64,000 nt of DNA, from NCBI GenBank assembly GCA_963932145.1, contig OZ010574.1:81927733-81991732 (forward strand), read 5' to 3'. Positions 13,505 through 24,575 of the stretch are shown here, piece after piece. The translations under genes and the position numbers were made by a program. Every line of letters begins with the position of its first letter. Position 1 is the first letter of the stretch. The notes beneath the pieces were generated by a model. That model did no database searches. It saw only the letters and a program-made list of their open reading frames with translations, and was not told the DNA's origin. The DNA is from Acanthosepion lycidas (taxonomy: Eukaryota > Mollusca > Cephalopoda > Sepiida > Sepiidae).

Positions 13505-13791
13505 GTCAGTTGAATTAAACAAAACTTATTTTGATGAATATTTGCTGTTTGTATATACAGTTATGATTATAAATATATTTGCAAAGGTTTCCACAAACAC
13601 ACATACAACAATTTCTAAAGAATTAATGGATTTATTTTTAATCATATTTTTAATTCAAATGTTTGAAATAGGCGTCCCAGTTTTATGCATGTATTTAGTC
13701 TGTTGGCCTGCACATTCCAGAAAACTTAAAGAACATCTGTTCTCCAGTAGTTCAAACCTGTGTAAATGGTTAAATAGGACCTTGCTGGGCT

Positions 13792-14283
13792 ATGATTGTA
13801 TACTTTACACATGAAATATTTATAAATTCCAGTAACAAAAGATATATATATATATATATGTATATATATGCTTACCCCCACCCCTCCAGTACTCACATAG
13901 CATTCAGACAACCTGCTGTAAGCTGTGACAGTCCCAATCTCATATACTTACTTTTCTGTCACAAATGCGCCAAGGGGAATTTTGTGGGAGAAACTGGAAC
14001 AGAGTTCCATTTACAGTTCAATAACCACAAGAAAAGCATCAGGGACAACAGCTACAGTTTCCCAGTCTCTGTACACTTCAAACAACATAGTGTCGGCAAT
14101 GTCAGGTACGTGCTTTTAGCGTCTGGGTTTATTAGCTGTGAGGATAGACGCAGATCGGTGTTGAAGTATATCCTAAAAGGAAATTCCCACATAAAGGGAC
14201 TAAACAGAGATTTGGGTTTACTCAAAGAGTATAATTTCCAGAAGGTAACCCATTATCAGCAACACCACTCCTTGGATGAGTAG
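13792..14283 (+). pseudogene. Penelope-like element GIY-YIG endonuclease end
   Basis: An open frame of 163 residues. Residues ~41-148 are the GIY-YIG endonuclease that ends Penelope-like retroelements. CDSPNLIYLLFCHKC carries the GIY half and a Cys pair, and NFVGETG is the YIG half. FNNHKKSI and PVSVHFKQHS are the following conserved blocks, and IKGLNRDLGLL is the usual end. The first ~35 codons run through a (TA)n tract and are not part of the element. No RT was recognised upstream, so this is a 5'-truncated copy, although the endonuclease frame itself is intact. It is the same subfamily as the minus-strand copy at 3.5-4.6 kb. The 3' UTR probably reaches about 14540. Confidence 0.8.
13840..13870. 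repeat. (TA)n microsatellite
   Basis: Short TA run interrupted by one G, just upstream of the Penelope GIY-YIG segment. Confidence 0.9.
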
Positions 14284-14589
14284 GCCCTCCATCCACATTT
14301 TAACTCCTACCTCCTATATTTTTATGTTCTGCCATCTATGATTTCCCTCATTATGCACTATTCAGTAATGGAAGTATTGCCATGTACACTGTGGGCTACT
14401 TTATGGCCACCCTCTTTTATACCATTTTTGGTTCTAAAACTATAACTCCTTTACATATAAGCTTATATAAGGAGTGTGGAAGGTTAGTGTAGGTTAGTGT
14501 AGATATTAATCTTGTATATGTATTCATATTTTAATATGAATTGAGATTCATAAGTTTGTGTATTGACTTGTGTATATTTACACACTGCT

Positions 14590-14640
14590 ATGTGCACTTA
14601 TGTACATCTATGTGCACTTATGTACATCTATATATGTATA
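14590..14640. repeat. 19-bp tandem repeat, two copies
   Basis: TATGTGCACTTATGTACATC-type unit repeated directly, then fading into TATATGTA. Confidence 0.75.
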
Positions 14641-15375
14641 CTCTTTTCCACTCTGTTTTTTCTTTATTTCTGCACCCCCCTCCATTTTTTAACCATAGAT
14701 TATCCCAAAGTTTTATCCTTTTATTTGCTCCTTCCCTTTTTTCTTTTCATTTTATTTCATTTTATTACTATATATTCCTTTGTTCCTCCTCATTTTTTTG
14801 TCTCAGATGTTATCCTAATTACAGCTCATCTCTTAGAAATTCACAAGTTATCCTAACTACAGCCCATTTTTTTTAAATTGACAATTTTTGGCTGCACTGG
14901 CAACATCTGAGACTTCTTACTCACTTCGCAACCTATAACTCTCTTCATCTATTTTATTATCTTACTTCCCCCTACTAATAATAATAGACAGGCCCAATGC
15001 TCTTACACTAATCAAAATTTTAAATTTAAGTTTATTTTCATAAAAAGTTTTGCACAGTGAGGAATCAGACAGATATTGTTTTTTTTTTTTCTAATAATAT
15101 AATTTCCACCAGAAAATAGACCATCTATGAAAACATGTCAGTGAGTAATTCCCATTTCTCTCTTTATTTCTCGTTTTATTGATGAAGGATACAGACATGT
15201 TTTCGAAAATTCTGGACTTAAAACCTTTTTTTCTGTGCTTCATTTGTGTCATATGATTAATTAACATTTAATAAATATCTTTTGTACTGATTATATTGGT
15301 ACCCTTTCATTTGTCATTGTTTTATTAACTAATCTATTTTACATATTATAAGAAGCACACATGGACCCTTTCTTC

Positions 15376-15379
<4 letters not shown>
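14641..15379. other. Pyrimidine-rich and anonymous DNA
   Basis: 14641-14880 is strongly T/C-rich and includes two copies of TTATCCTAA(T/C)TACAGC. The rest is anonymous. The open frames in the pyrimidine tract are low-complexity artefacts. Confidence 0.55.

Positions 15380-15429
<50 letters not shown>
15380..15429. repeat. (TA)n-(GA)n compound microsatellite
   Basis: About 15 TA units switch directly to about 10 GA units. The GA run ends exactly at the left inverted terminus of the Tc1 element. Confidence 0.93.
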
Positions 15430-16660
15430 CAAAATAATGTGAACACTTGGTTTAAATATTTATTTATTGACTAATAAGGTGTTGGACCTCCATTAGCTTC
15501 TAAAACTGCTTTGATTCTATGTGGAATGGAATCAGATAAGCTTTGAATTGTTTGCAGTGGAATTTTATCCCATTCTTCAATCAAAATCTTGGAAATTTAC
15601 TTCCTTGACGATGAGAGAGGAAATCTGTTCGTCACTCTCTGCTCTAGAATTCCCCATAATGATTCAATTATATTGAGATCAGGTGATTATGCTGGCCATG
15701 GAAGATGTTTAATTATGTTATGATACTCATTAAACTATGACTTCACTTTTCTGTAGTGTGTATGGGTGTATTTATCATCTTGTAATATAGCACATTCTGG
15801 TAACAGTGTGGTAGCCATTGTAAGGACATTGTCATGGAAAATGTCGAGATATATATCTCTAGTAGTTCTACCATTAAGAGTAATGATAGGACTAGAACAA
15901 TACCAGGAAATTGCTACCCAAATTATTATTGAGCCACCGTCATAGGATCATAAGCTTCATGTGGTGTTCTCCATTCATAAACACACCTCTTTGTTGGAAG
16001 TAACATGAAAGAAGACTCCTCAGTCCAAATAACATTTTTCCATTCCTCGAGTATTCAATTTTTGTAATCATCACACCATTTTTTTTCACAACTTTGGTGT
16101 TCAACTTTGCGATGAGAAGTTTAGGAATTGCAGCCCTTCCATGGAGATTTGTGGAGCTCTCGACTTACTGTGAATGTATAAACTGTATTGGTTAAGTGAG
16201 TAATGAGTTCTGATGTTACTTTTGCTGCAGTAATTTTATGATTTTTTACCACAATTCATTTTAAAGCTCCTCGATCTCTTTCAGTCAACTTTGGTTTTGG
16301 TGCACTAATTACTCTTTGCTGATGATGTTTTGCCTTGCATTGTGGAAGCTGTCATAACCATGGGCACTACAGCTCATGACACATTCAATAATTCAGACAT
16401 TTTGGTCACAGATTGGTCACTACTAATTGAGCACCAACTATTTGACTTCTTTGAAAATCCGACAGATCATGCATTTTAATATGTAACACTTTTACCTGAA
16501 GATAAATAATGACTTAATTAAGTGGAAAAGCAAGGTAAAGGATTAAAGTGCTCAGCAGTTATCTTTTATGCTGATTTGATATTTACAAATATCTGGAAAT
16601 GTCAGAATTGAAAAAAAAATTTTTTTTTTTTTTTTTGCAAACTGTTCACATTATTTTGTC
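15428..16660 (-). pseudogene. Tc1-like transposon, dead
   Basis: Minus-strand Tc1/mariner element of about 1.23 kb. Its termini are inverted: GACAAAATAATGTGAACA at the left and the matching complement TGTTCACATTATTTTGTC at the right. The transposase is readable in pieces with many stops. PKLTERDRGALK (helix-turn-helix linker) lies near 16300, and NVIWTEESSFM at the first catalytic block has Glu where the first Asp should be. The second block is QDDKYTHTHY, and SPDLNIIESLWGILE near 15650 keeps the final Glu. It is embedded in (TA)n tracts on both sides, as expected for an element that targets TA. Confidence 0.88.
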
Positions 16661-16664
16661 TAAC

Positions 16665-16667
<3 letters not shown>

Positions 16668-16728
<61 letters not shown>
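16668..16728. repeat. (TA)n microsatellite
   Basis: About 30 TA units directly after the right end of the Tc1 element. Confidence 0.95.
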
Positions 16729-16731
<3 letters not shown>

Positions 16732-17784
16732 TAAGTGTTATATATTATTGATTGCAGATAAATAAAATACCTACATCAGTATGGGGATAATAATGGTACT
16801 GAGTCTGTTTCCCATTGATTCTATCCAACTCTAGGATCATCTGGTTTTCACGGAGCACCTAGCAGAATTTATCCAAGCTCTGTACATTATATTGACCAAG
16901 TTTAAATACATAATTGCATGAGTCAATGTCAAAAGATTCAGCCTTCCATACACTCTGTGAGAAGATGGAGGAGGAGGTTTGAACATATCACAGTATACAT
17001 TGATTCTATTAATTGATATAAAAATGACATCATTGACATATATTGCACATGTCATTGATTATACTTGGACAGGTGAGAAATGGATAGGAAGCAATACTTC
17101 TAGTCATTGGTACATCTAGATGCTTCTCCATTTTTTTTTATATATGATGCTATTAACTAAGCATAAATTCTGTGTGCACATAGGAAGTAAAAAAAAAATG
17201 CTTTTGTCTGGATGATAATCTATAGAGAAAGTGAAGTAAACTTGAGAGAGGATTAAATAAAGATGAAAGTAAAAAAACAGCAAATGGTCAGAAGGTGATT
17301 AAATACAAGTTGAACATTATAGATACTTACTAATTACATTTTTTTTGTGTGTGCCATTAAATATTTGTGTGTGAGACACTAAAGGAGTGTATGTGGTTGT
17401 GTAGCAGTAAAGGTTTGTGTGTGGTTGTGCATATACACAGCACTAAAAATTTCTGTGTATATGACTAAAGATTCATATAAATATTAATAGTAGTATAAAA
17501 ACAATTCTGCAGTTGCATTGACACTGTTTTTTGCATGATTAATTGACAATTTTTTATCTATATATTTAATTCTATCATCACAAGTCAGAAATAATTTAAC
17601 ATTTTAAATCATTAAAAACACAAATATCCAAGTAAAACTAACATTAAATGAGTTCAAAGCACCATATTAGCTGCCCAATCTCTCTAATAAGATGTTTCAT
17701 TGTTATGTCATAATGCCTGTTCACTTATTGGTATGCAGTAGCAACTTCTGTAACCATAACAACGTAATATCTCATTACTAAGGA
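16729..17784. other. Anonymous AT-rich DNA
   Basis: Nothing recognised beyond poly-T/poly-A runs and a GTGTGTG-flavoured stretch at 17345-17460. Confidence 0.5.
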
Positions 17785-18600
17785 GATATTAGTCTCTTCA
17801 GGATGTTGGTGATCATGGTTTTCCACAATTTCCTCTCTTTTATTCCTTTTAGTAAATTTTATCTTTTTACTATCTCCTTAAGCTCTATTCTGCTATCCAT
17901 TTACACAAGCTTCTTATGTAGATTATGTTCTGTTTTCCTTTTGCCTTCAATCTATCCTCTGAGTATCAAATTTTCCAAGCCCTCTTTCCTCGTTGTATAC
18001 CTTAGAAATTTCACCTTTCTCTTTTTTGAAGTTAAGTATAAGTGTCCTTTTTTTCTATTTTCTCTAAAACTTTGTTGTTGCACACATGTCCAGTCCATTG
18101 TATTCTAAGCATCCTTCTGTAGAACCACATTTATTTTGCTTCAATTCTCTTCATCTGTGAGGAGATTGTCCAGCATTCACTGTCATATAGGAGGAGTGAT
18201 AATCTGCAACAGTTCAGTACTCTTTTCTTTGTTTCTAACAAAATTTTTCTATTTCTTAATAGTTTGCTTAGATTTGGAAGGCACCTTTTGCTATCCCAAT
18301 GTTCTTTTGGAGTTCAGTGTTGCACTTTCCAGCCTCTGTTAAAAAAGAAACTTCCCAGATATTTAACTTGTACTTATTTGTAATTTCCATGTTGAGCTGT
18401 TCCTTTTGCTAACAGCCATACATTCTATCTTTTTGCATTTGATGTTTAGTCCTCGCTTTCCTTCACTATCATCTGTAGGAGTTTTTGTAGTTTTTGTTCC
18501 ATATCTGCTATCAACACTGTGTCATCTGCATATCTTGTGTTGTTAAAAGTTTGGTCACCAATAATGAATCCTGGTAGGACTTAATTCTCTCTTTTTTTAT
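17785..18600 (-). pseudogene. LINE-B fragment, C-terminal part
   Basis: Minus-strand LINE-B copy. Its left end (TTCAGGATGTTGGTGATCAT) is the complement of the codons for MITNxLK, the last residues of the family protein, and the same block occurs at 35.4, 40.6 and 53.1 kb. Further right, the complement encodes the region that reads RRLEAIEMWFYRRML in the 61.8-kb copy, and then the RT thumb area. There are frameshifts and stops throughout. Confidence 0.7.
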
Positions 18601-19948
18601 AAACAAATACCGCAGATGTTTGGCAACTACTTGATAGGTGAAGATACTATGTGGGTGAATCATTGTAAAACTATCTGTATGGCTGGAAAATTGTCACATG
18701 ACTTGATGGTAAGAAAATAAATACATGCATGCTGGTTTGCTGCCATTATACATTTTGAAATGTATGGAATAAATAAGTATGTATAATAAAAAAAATTTAA
18801 TTACTATTTTCAAAAAATTACCTAAAGAAAGCAAACTAAGTGCACAAAAAGGAGGAGTCCATAGTCCATTTGAATAAATATGTATCTCCCTAAGCAGATG
18901 ATTGCTGTTTAGTTTTTTTGTTTTTTTTTAATGATCTTCACCTTTGAAAATTACATGATTAATTCTAAAATTGGTATAAATTTTCACCCCAGAACTACAT
19001 TTACTTTAGTATGATATCAGTTTGCAATTCCCTTCAAAAAAAAAAAAAAAAAAAAAACTTTTTCCAGCAGAGCAATGTTTGCATTAAAATGAATGTTTCA
19101 TATTAAAGCTAGGTTATACTTCTGGAAAAATGACAGGCCTATGTTGTTCTGGTAATGTTAACTTATTGTTCGTTCTGGAAGTCTATCACTGAATTTTTAG
19201 CTGAATTTCATTAAGAAAATAATGTAAAGCAGCAATTTTTTCCATATATTTTAAAATTCTTTCATTAATTTCTTATTGCATTTGATCTAAGTAATATGGT
19301 ATAATGTGAGTTGTAATAATTATTACAATAACTTGTATGGCAAATACAAATGAAAATGTATAATTAATAATAAATTTGATAATATTGTTACCTCATCATT
19401 TTGTATCATGGATTGCTTTTAAAAGGAACCCAATGTGTTTATAGGTTGTCTAATATACAAATAAATGGTAAAATGATTTGTAGTGTAAACTTACCCCTTT
19501 CCCCCCTATGGTCTGTGTTTATCTCATTTTATTTCCTACTTTATAAATAAAGTATAATATTGTTATTTAAAGTTCTCATTTCTCTTACTCCATATTAATA
19601 TACATTTGGTTCACTGAAGAGACATTGCCATTCCTGACAGGTGACTTAATTGCCTGTCAAATATAGAACACCTGCAATACCTTTCTGAAATCTCTAAAAT
19701 GTTGAATATTGAAAATTGTCTGGCCCCAAGAGTTTTGAATAAGAATTTGTATATTTGGGTGTGTAGTGTTTACAATATTCTATATTTACAGAGGAAGACT
19801 GCTCAGTATTTCAAATAGAACACTTATAAAGATGTAGGGTGACCACAGAAATCATACATTATACAGTGATTGTCAGTTTTACATTTTAAATAATCCTTTC
19901 ATGATCTGATGATTGTGTAAGACATGAATCTGTTAGTCACCATGTGGT
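18601..19948. other. Anonymous AT-rich DNA
   Basis: Only homopolymer runs (A21 at about 19037-19057) and single-copy AT-rich sequence seen. Confidence 0.5.
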
Positions 19949-19949
19949 G

Positions 19950-19999
<50 letters not shown>
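19950..19999. repeat. (TA)n microsatellite
   Basis: About 24 TA units, abutting the left arm of a small inverted repeat. Confidence 0.95.
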
Positions 20000-20002
<3 letters not shown>

Positions 20003-20058
20003 TGAATCATTCATACAAAAAACAAATATAGAATATTTTGTATGAATGATTCATGAAT
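19998..20058. repeat. Inverted repeat, 23-bp perfect arms
   Basis: ATTCATGAATCATTCATACA (plus AAA) at 19998-20020 is exactly complementary to 20036-20058, with a 15-nt loop. The left arm starts at the end of a (TA)n tract. It has no coding content and would fold as a hairpin. It may be a tiny MITE or a templated inverted duplication. Confidence 0.85.
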
Positions 20059-20097
20059 TTATAAATTATAATTGCACATTTTAATTGAAATATATAC

Positions 20098-20194
20098 TAG
20101 GTTGGTGCAAAAATAATGACGTAATAATGTCATTTTTGACGTTAAAATACGTCAAAAAACGACATTATTACGTCATTATTTTTGCACCAACCTA
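20098..20194. mobile_element. Hairpin mariner MITE
   Basis: A 97-bp near-perfect palindrome. The outer ends are TAGGTTGGTGCAAAAATAAT and its exact complement. The arms continue for about 45 bp with one mismatch and one length difference, around a short TAAAAT loop. The ends GGTTGGTGCAAAA resemble the terminal repeats of Hsmar1-type mariners and of their human MITE, MADE1 (known family feature). A TA lies at each end as the expected target duplication. It has no coding capacity. Transcribed, it would form a long hairpin. Confidence 0.88.
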
Positions 20195-21057
20195 ATATAT
20201 ATATATTACAAAATTATTTTCAAATTTGTCATGCATCTTTTCTTTCAAAAATATTCTTGATATATAAAAAATTATATATCATTATCCCATATATATTAAA
20301 TATTATAAAATAAATAGGTTATTTAATTTTTAAATTATAATTAATATAGTATAAAGATGCAAATAGAGAAATTAGAATTAATTATACATTTGGCATTTAA
20401 AGAGCTAAATTAAGAGCTAATTAAGTAAAACCTATATTATGGAAATTTTAATTTTTTTTTATGCTAACATTTTAATACTAATTCATGAGGAATCTATTTT
20501 TAGTATAACTTTGTATTTTTATGTATAACTTTTATTTATTTTTAAATATTTTTTAAAAATATAACCTATTTATTTTATATTAAATATAACTTATTTTTAA
20601 ATATAAATTATTTAAATACAACTTGTTTCTGGAATATGACTTTGTACTTTTATGTATGACTTTGTATTTTTAAATATAACTTTATCTATATATTCTAAAT
20701 TTTTCTTAAAACTTTGTGTTATTCCTCTCTTAGTTTTTAATTAACATTTCATTCTCTATATAACTCCAATTTAATGTCATAAGGTTAATATCTGGGTTTA
20801 ATTCTATAAAACCTCTTCCCTTTAAGACAGATGCCTTCCAACCTCTCCTGAGCACTGTCTCATGCCTTTCCTTTGACAGAAACATTGAAATGGATAAGTT
20901 CTGTATTTGTTTTTTGGGTTTTTTTTTAAACTTTCACAGTAAAGTTTCAATTTCCAACATGAACTCAGTCTATAACAGGGGTTGATGAGATTAACAAATT
21001 ATATTTTTGTCTGCCAAACTAAGCTTATTTCCCATATGAGCTGATTTTGTATTTTAT

Positions 21058-21060
<3 letters not shown>
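20195..21060. other. Anonymous, extremely AT-rich DNA
   Basis: 20500-20720 repeats the wording TTTTTAAATATAACTT(A/T)T several times with irregular spacing, a degraded tandem array of roughly 20-25-bp units. Nothing else recognised. Confidence 0.5.
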
Positions 21061-21091
<31 letters not shown>

Positions 21092-21092
21092 G
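21061..21092. repeat. (GT)n-(TA)n microsatellite
   Basis: Short GT run followed by about 11 TA units. Confidence 0.9.
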
Positions 21093-22194
21093 TTGTGTTA
21101 CATACATATATCTAATAAATTATCAGTGGATCATGTTCAAATGAAGGTTTTGATTGAGCTCAAGTAGAAACTGATTTCATATGCTGATTTTGAAGGCAGG
21201 CAGTCCATTTACAGTTGGGAGATTGGTACAATATAATCTTCCTGTTTCTTATTTCTGTACATTTAGCCCTATTCTGAATTATTTTAGCATGAACAGGAAT
21301 AAAAAAGATTGAATAAAGTGAAAACTTAGAAGTTACCCATGTTCTCTTTTTTTTCAATTGTATATTGATTGGTAGCTGGAATCCTACTTGGACTACACAT
21401 CAGAAATCAAAGTATGGCTGTGTGTGCAAGACATTTGTGTATATGTGTCCAGCACCATGCAAATAAGGACACACACACAAATACACATAAATGAAGAAAC
21501 AGACATGTATTATATAAGTTTGCAGAAGACCGATATAAGTACTCAGCTACAAAAATATTTTTGTGAAGAATGAGATATAAGTATTGTATTTTGCATAGAC
21601 AAGTATGCATGGTAGTCTGTACATATGCATATAGATTTAAAAAGTTGGTCTATATCCAATAAAAACTTTGCAATATGCATATGCATTCACAAATGCACAT
21701 GTATGTTGACACACAAATACATCTACTAAACCATGCTATTGATTATCTTTATCTATGATTAAGCAAAAGATGACATATATTTGGCTTGTAATATGAAAGT
21801 CTTGATTAGTAATAAAAAAAAAAAGAAAAAGATTCCTCTGCTCTTTTCTCTTCGTCACTGATTATTGAAGACCTGTTGACAGCAAATCAGTTGTGGGCTT
21901 CCATAGGGGGGTTTGGGTCAAGAGTCAAGTGACTTGTGATTTCTCCTTCCTGGGATTTGTACAGTTTCAAAAACTGCTTTCTAGCAACAAAAGTATTTCT
22001 TATTTTCTAAAATGGCGCATTAGGTTATTATGAACCTTATTCTTTATTTTATACAATGTTTCACTTTCAAACGTACATATATCTATCTTTGTTTTTATAC
22101 CACCCTCACTGAACATTTAAAAGTAAAAGACTTCTAAAAAATAAAACAAAATTCCTCTCTTTATAAGTATAGGAACAATTTATTTCTCGCTCTT
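21093..22194. other. Anonymous DNA
   Basis: No element recognised; CA/AT-flavoured around 21430-21500. Confidence 0.5.
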
Positions 22195-22630
22195 CAGCCA
22201 CTTACCCTACATTTCCTTCATCAGCCACTTTCCCACAGACAAAATGTTGCTAGCCTATAGCTACTTCCATGGCAAATGTTCAGATGAGCTCCACTGTTTA
22301 GTTTCCACTATTTCAGACCTTCACAAATAAAACTCGCCATGTTACAACCACTCGGGTGAATTACCCATATTTCCTCTGTATTCAGTTTGCAGTGAGGAAG
22401 TTCGTCTCAGCTTTATCCTGAGAATTGATACTTTGTGAAACAAACTCTTATGTGGCTGATACTCTCAACATTACAATCTTAACCTATTCAAGTGAATAGT
22501 CACTCGCTATCTATCCTCATAATCTTCCCTTATTTCTACCTCCTTTTATTTTCATATCCTGCACCTCAATCAGTAATCCTCTACCATGAGTGGCTCTTGA
22601 GCCTTGTATTAGATGAACTTTAGTATCAAC
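22195..22630 (+). pseudogene. LINE C-terminal fragment related to LINE-A
   Basis: Translation of the plus strand near 22250 gives SYFHGKCSDELHCLV, the same block as KYFHGYYSDEFFSLV in the 28.6-kb LINE-A copy. About 150 bp downstream it reads HYNLNLFK, then a short end segment. Several stops lie between. It is more diverged from the others than they are from each other, so it may be a sister subfamily. Confidence 0.65.
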
Positions 22631-23120
22631 ACAGTAAGGGAAAGCACTTTATATCTATTCCTTAAATGCCCATATTCAATTATTGATAGTGCTATTTCAT
22701 GTGTTTTATTTATCTTAGAAAAGAATTGAGTACTTTTCATAGTGTTCAGTTAAATTTCCTTCCTCTTTTCCAGTTAGTATGCCCAGTGCTTGACAAGTCA
22801 CAGGATCTTTAATGGCCAATCAGTGAATCCTGGTCTGAACAGAGGATAGTCTTTTGGAGAGATGCCAGAAAGGGAAGGTGCTTTCCGGACATCTGGTCGA
22901 AACAATCATTGTAACATGATGTCCAGGATTTGTGAGTAAAGATAACATTTTGTAACATCCACTAGCTTTACTTTTCAGAATCAGAAAGAAGACATGTAAC
23001 ATATTTTTACACTTTTGCATGTTCTAGAAAATAAAACCTTCATTTATGTTCTTCCAAATTTTCCCTAGATGTCTTTCTTTTTCATTTTAAATGTTTAGAT
23101 AAATCTCTTTTGTGACCACC
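22631..23120. other. Anonymous DNA
   Basis: No recognisable gene or element. Confidence 0.5.
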
Positions 23121-23125
23121 TACAC

Positions 23126-23690
23126 TGTTATGGGACCTTACCCATAATAACATAATGGACTATTCCATACGTAATAAATACTGCGCCTCAAGAGGAAGCA
23201 GAGAGTTCAGTCTGAAGTCTGGCAACCGGCTGATTGGCTGAACTCTCTGCCTTCGGGCAGGGAGGAACCCGATTGAGGCTACGCTGAAGGGCGGAGTCTC
23301 TTTCGGGGAGGTAAACCGACCCTGAACCCGTTTATACGGATTCAAAGGGCATATTTTTGGCCAAGCCCACGGGCTCGGAGATCCCACATTAAACTGGCCT
23401 TGTGCCACATGATGCCCTCGTGGGGGGAGGTGACTAAATACCGTTCAGCCTGAAGCTTGGAGTGAAGTTCGTCAGGAGTCTGTCTGTCAGTCAGTCGAGT
23501 CAGAGGCAGTCAGAAACAGTCGCGTTCAGACAAGTACTACTAAACCTGATTGTTCGTACTAACACATTCTACTTCTCTGTATATATTCCTGTTTGTAATA
23601 TATCTGTGTTATTCCATATCCGTGTTCGAGTTCTTCTTTATTGGTTCTACCTTGGACAGTCACCGTGGTACAAGGAAGCGGACCATAACA
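23126..23690 (+). mobile_element. Solo LTR, GC-rich, 565 bp
   Basis: Starts TGTTATGG and ends CCATAACA, an exact 8-bp inverted pair with the canonical TG...CA termini. Flanks are TACAC on the left and TATAC on the right, a 5-bp target duplication with one change. The interior is clearly GC-richer than the rest of the window, with CpG-containing words (GGCTACGC, GGAGGTAAACCGACC). ACTAAATACC near 23431 may be the TATA box. No internal retroviral-type coding region adjoins it, so it is a solo LTR left by LTR-LTR recombination. Orientation is taken from the TATA-like element. The length would suit a Gypsy-type element; the family was not identified. Confidence 0.8.
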
Positions 23691-24404
23691 TATACATATT
23701 TAGTAAACTTAGCAATCAGCTTATATAAGAGAAGCTGTCTGAATGTTATCAGTGCAGTCCCTAGGACACCATCAAAGCAGGAGTTTCTCTCTGAGATCCT
23801 AATCAGTTATTCCACAGATGTATTAGGATTCATCCTCTTAATAAAATGCTTATTTATTTTAATTTCCATTTCTTATTCTGCTTAGCAAAAGTGAACTTTT
23901 TCAATGCTTTCAAAACCTAAATTATTTCAAGTGAATTTGATCTTCAGAATTTCTCGGTTGAAATCTAATTTGATTTGCTTTGACTAGCATTTGATAACTG
24001 ATTTGGGATAAGAAGAAAAACAAATAATAATAAATTCATTTTAGGATGTGTCATTATTAAGTTATAATTTCTAATAATCTTTTCATTAATTTTTGATAGA
24101 GCATAGTCTTTCTTCAGAATAGTATAAAGATAGTGACTTGTTTGATTTTTAACATTTTTGTTTAAAATTTCACTTGCGCTCTTGAAACATTTAAAAATGC
24201 AGCATAATATGATGATTTTAAAATTCTTCAAGTAAATGAAAAAGGTTAGTAGTTTCAAAATTATTATTTAACCCTAAAAAGAATGCAATTTATATTGTTT
24301 TTCATAACCAATAGCACAGAATATATTCATTTAAAACTTCTAGCATTAGGTATTTTCTCTTTTCTGCCCAACAATAATAACAATAATAAACAATAGTTGT
24401 TTAC
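23691..24404. other. Anonymous AT-rich DNA
   Basis: No element recognised. Confidence 0.5.
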
Positions 24405-24408
24405 TTAT

Positions 24409-24571
24409 TGTAATGACAAAAGTACACAGGTGTAGTCTTTAAGAAAGCTTTATTCATCTGAGAATACAAGGTTTGCATATAGTGTCCTTTTATAGTCCCA
24501 GTAAACAGAAATAGCTCTCTCAAAGAGGAGAATAACAGAACAAGGGGGACCACTCTTGATTATTCATAACA
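24409..24571 (-). mobile_element. Solo LTR, 163 bp
   Basis: Read on the minus strand it begins TGTTATGA, has a TATA box (GACTATAAAAGG), then AATAAAG about 50 bp later, and ends TCATTACA. The 4-bp flanks are TTAT on both sides (24405-24408 and 24572-24575), a perfect target duplication. The order U3, TATA, poly(A) signal and short end matches a compact LTR. The length is close to the very short LTRs of Steamer-like bivalve elements (known comparison), but identity was not tested. No internal region adjoins. Confidence 0.8.
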
Positions 24572-24575
24572 TTAT

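Noticed and set aside
17803..18342. Plus-strand Phe/Leu-rich frames of 101 and 68 codons
   Set aside because: Antisense shadows of the minus-strand LINE-B fragment.
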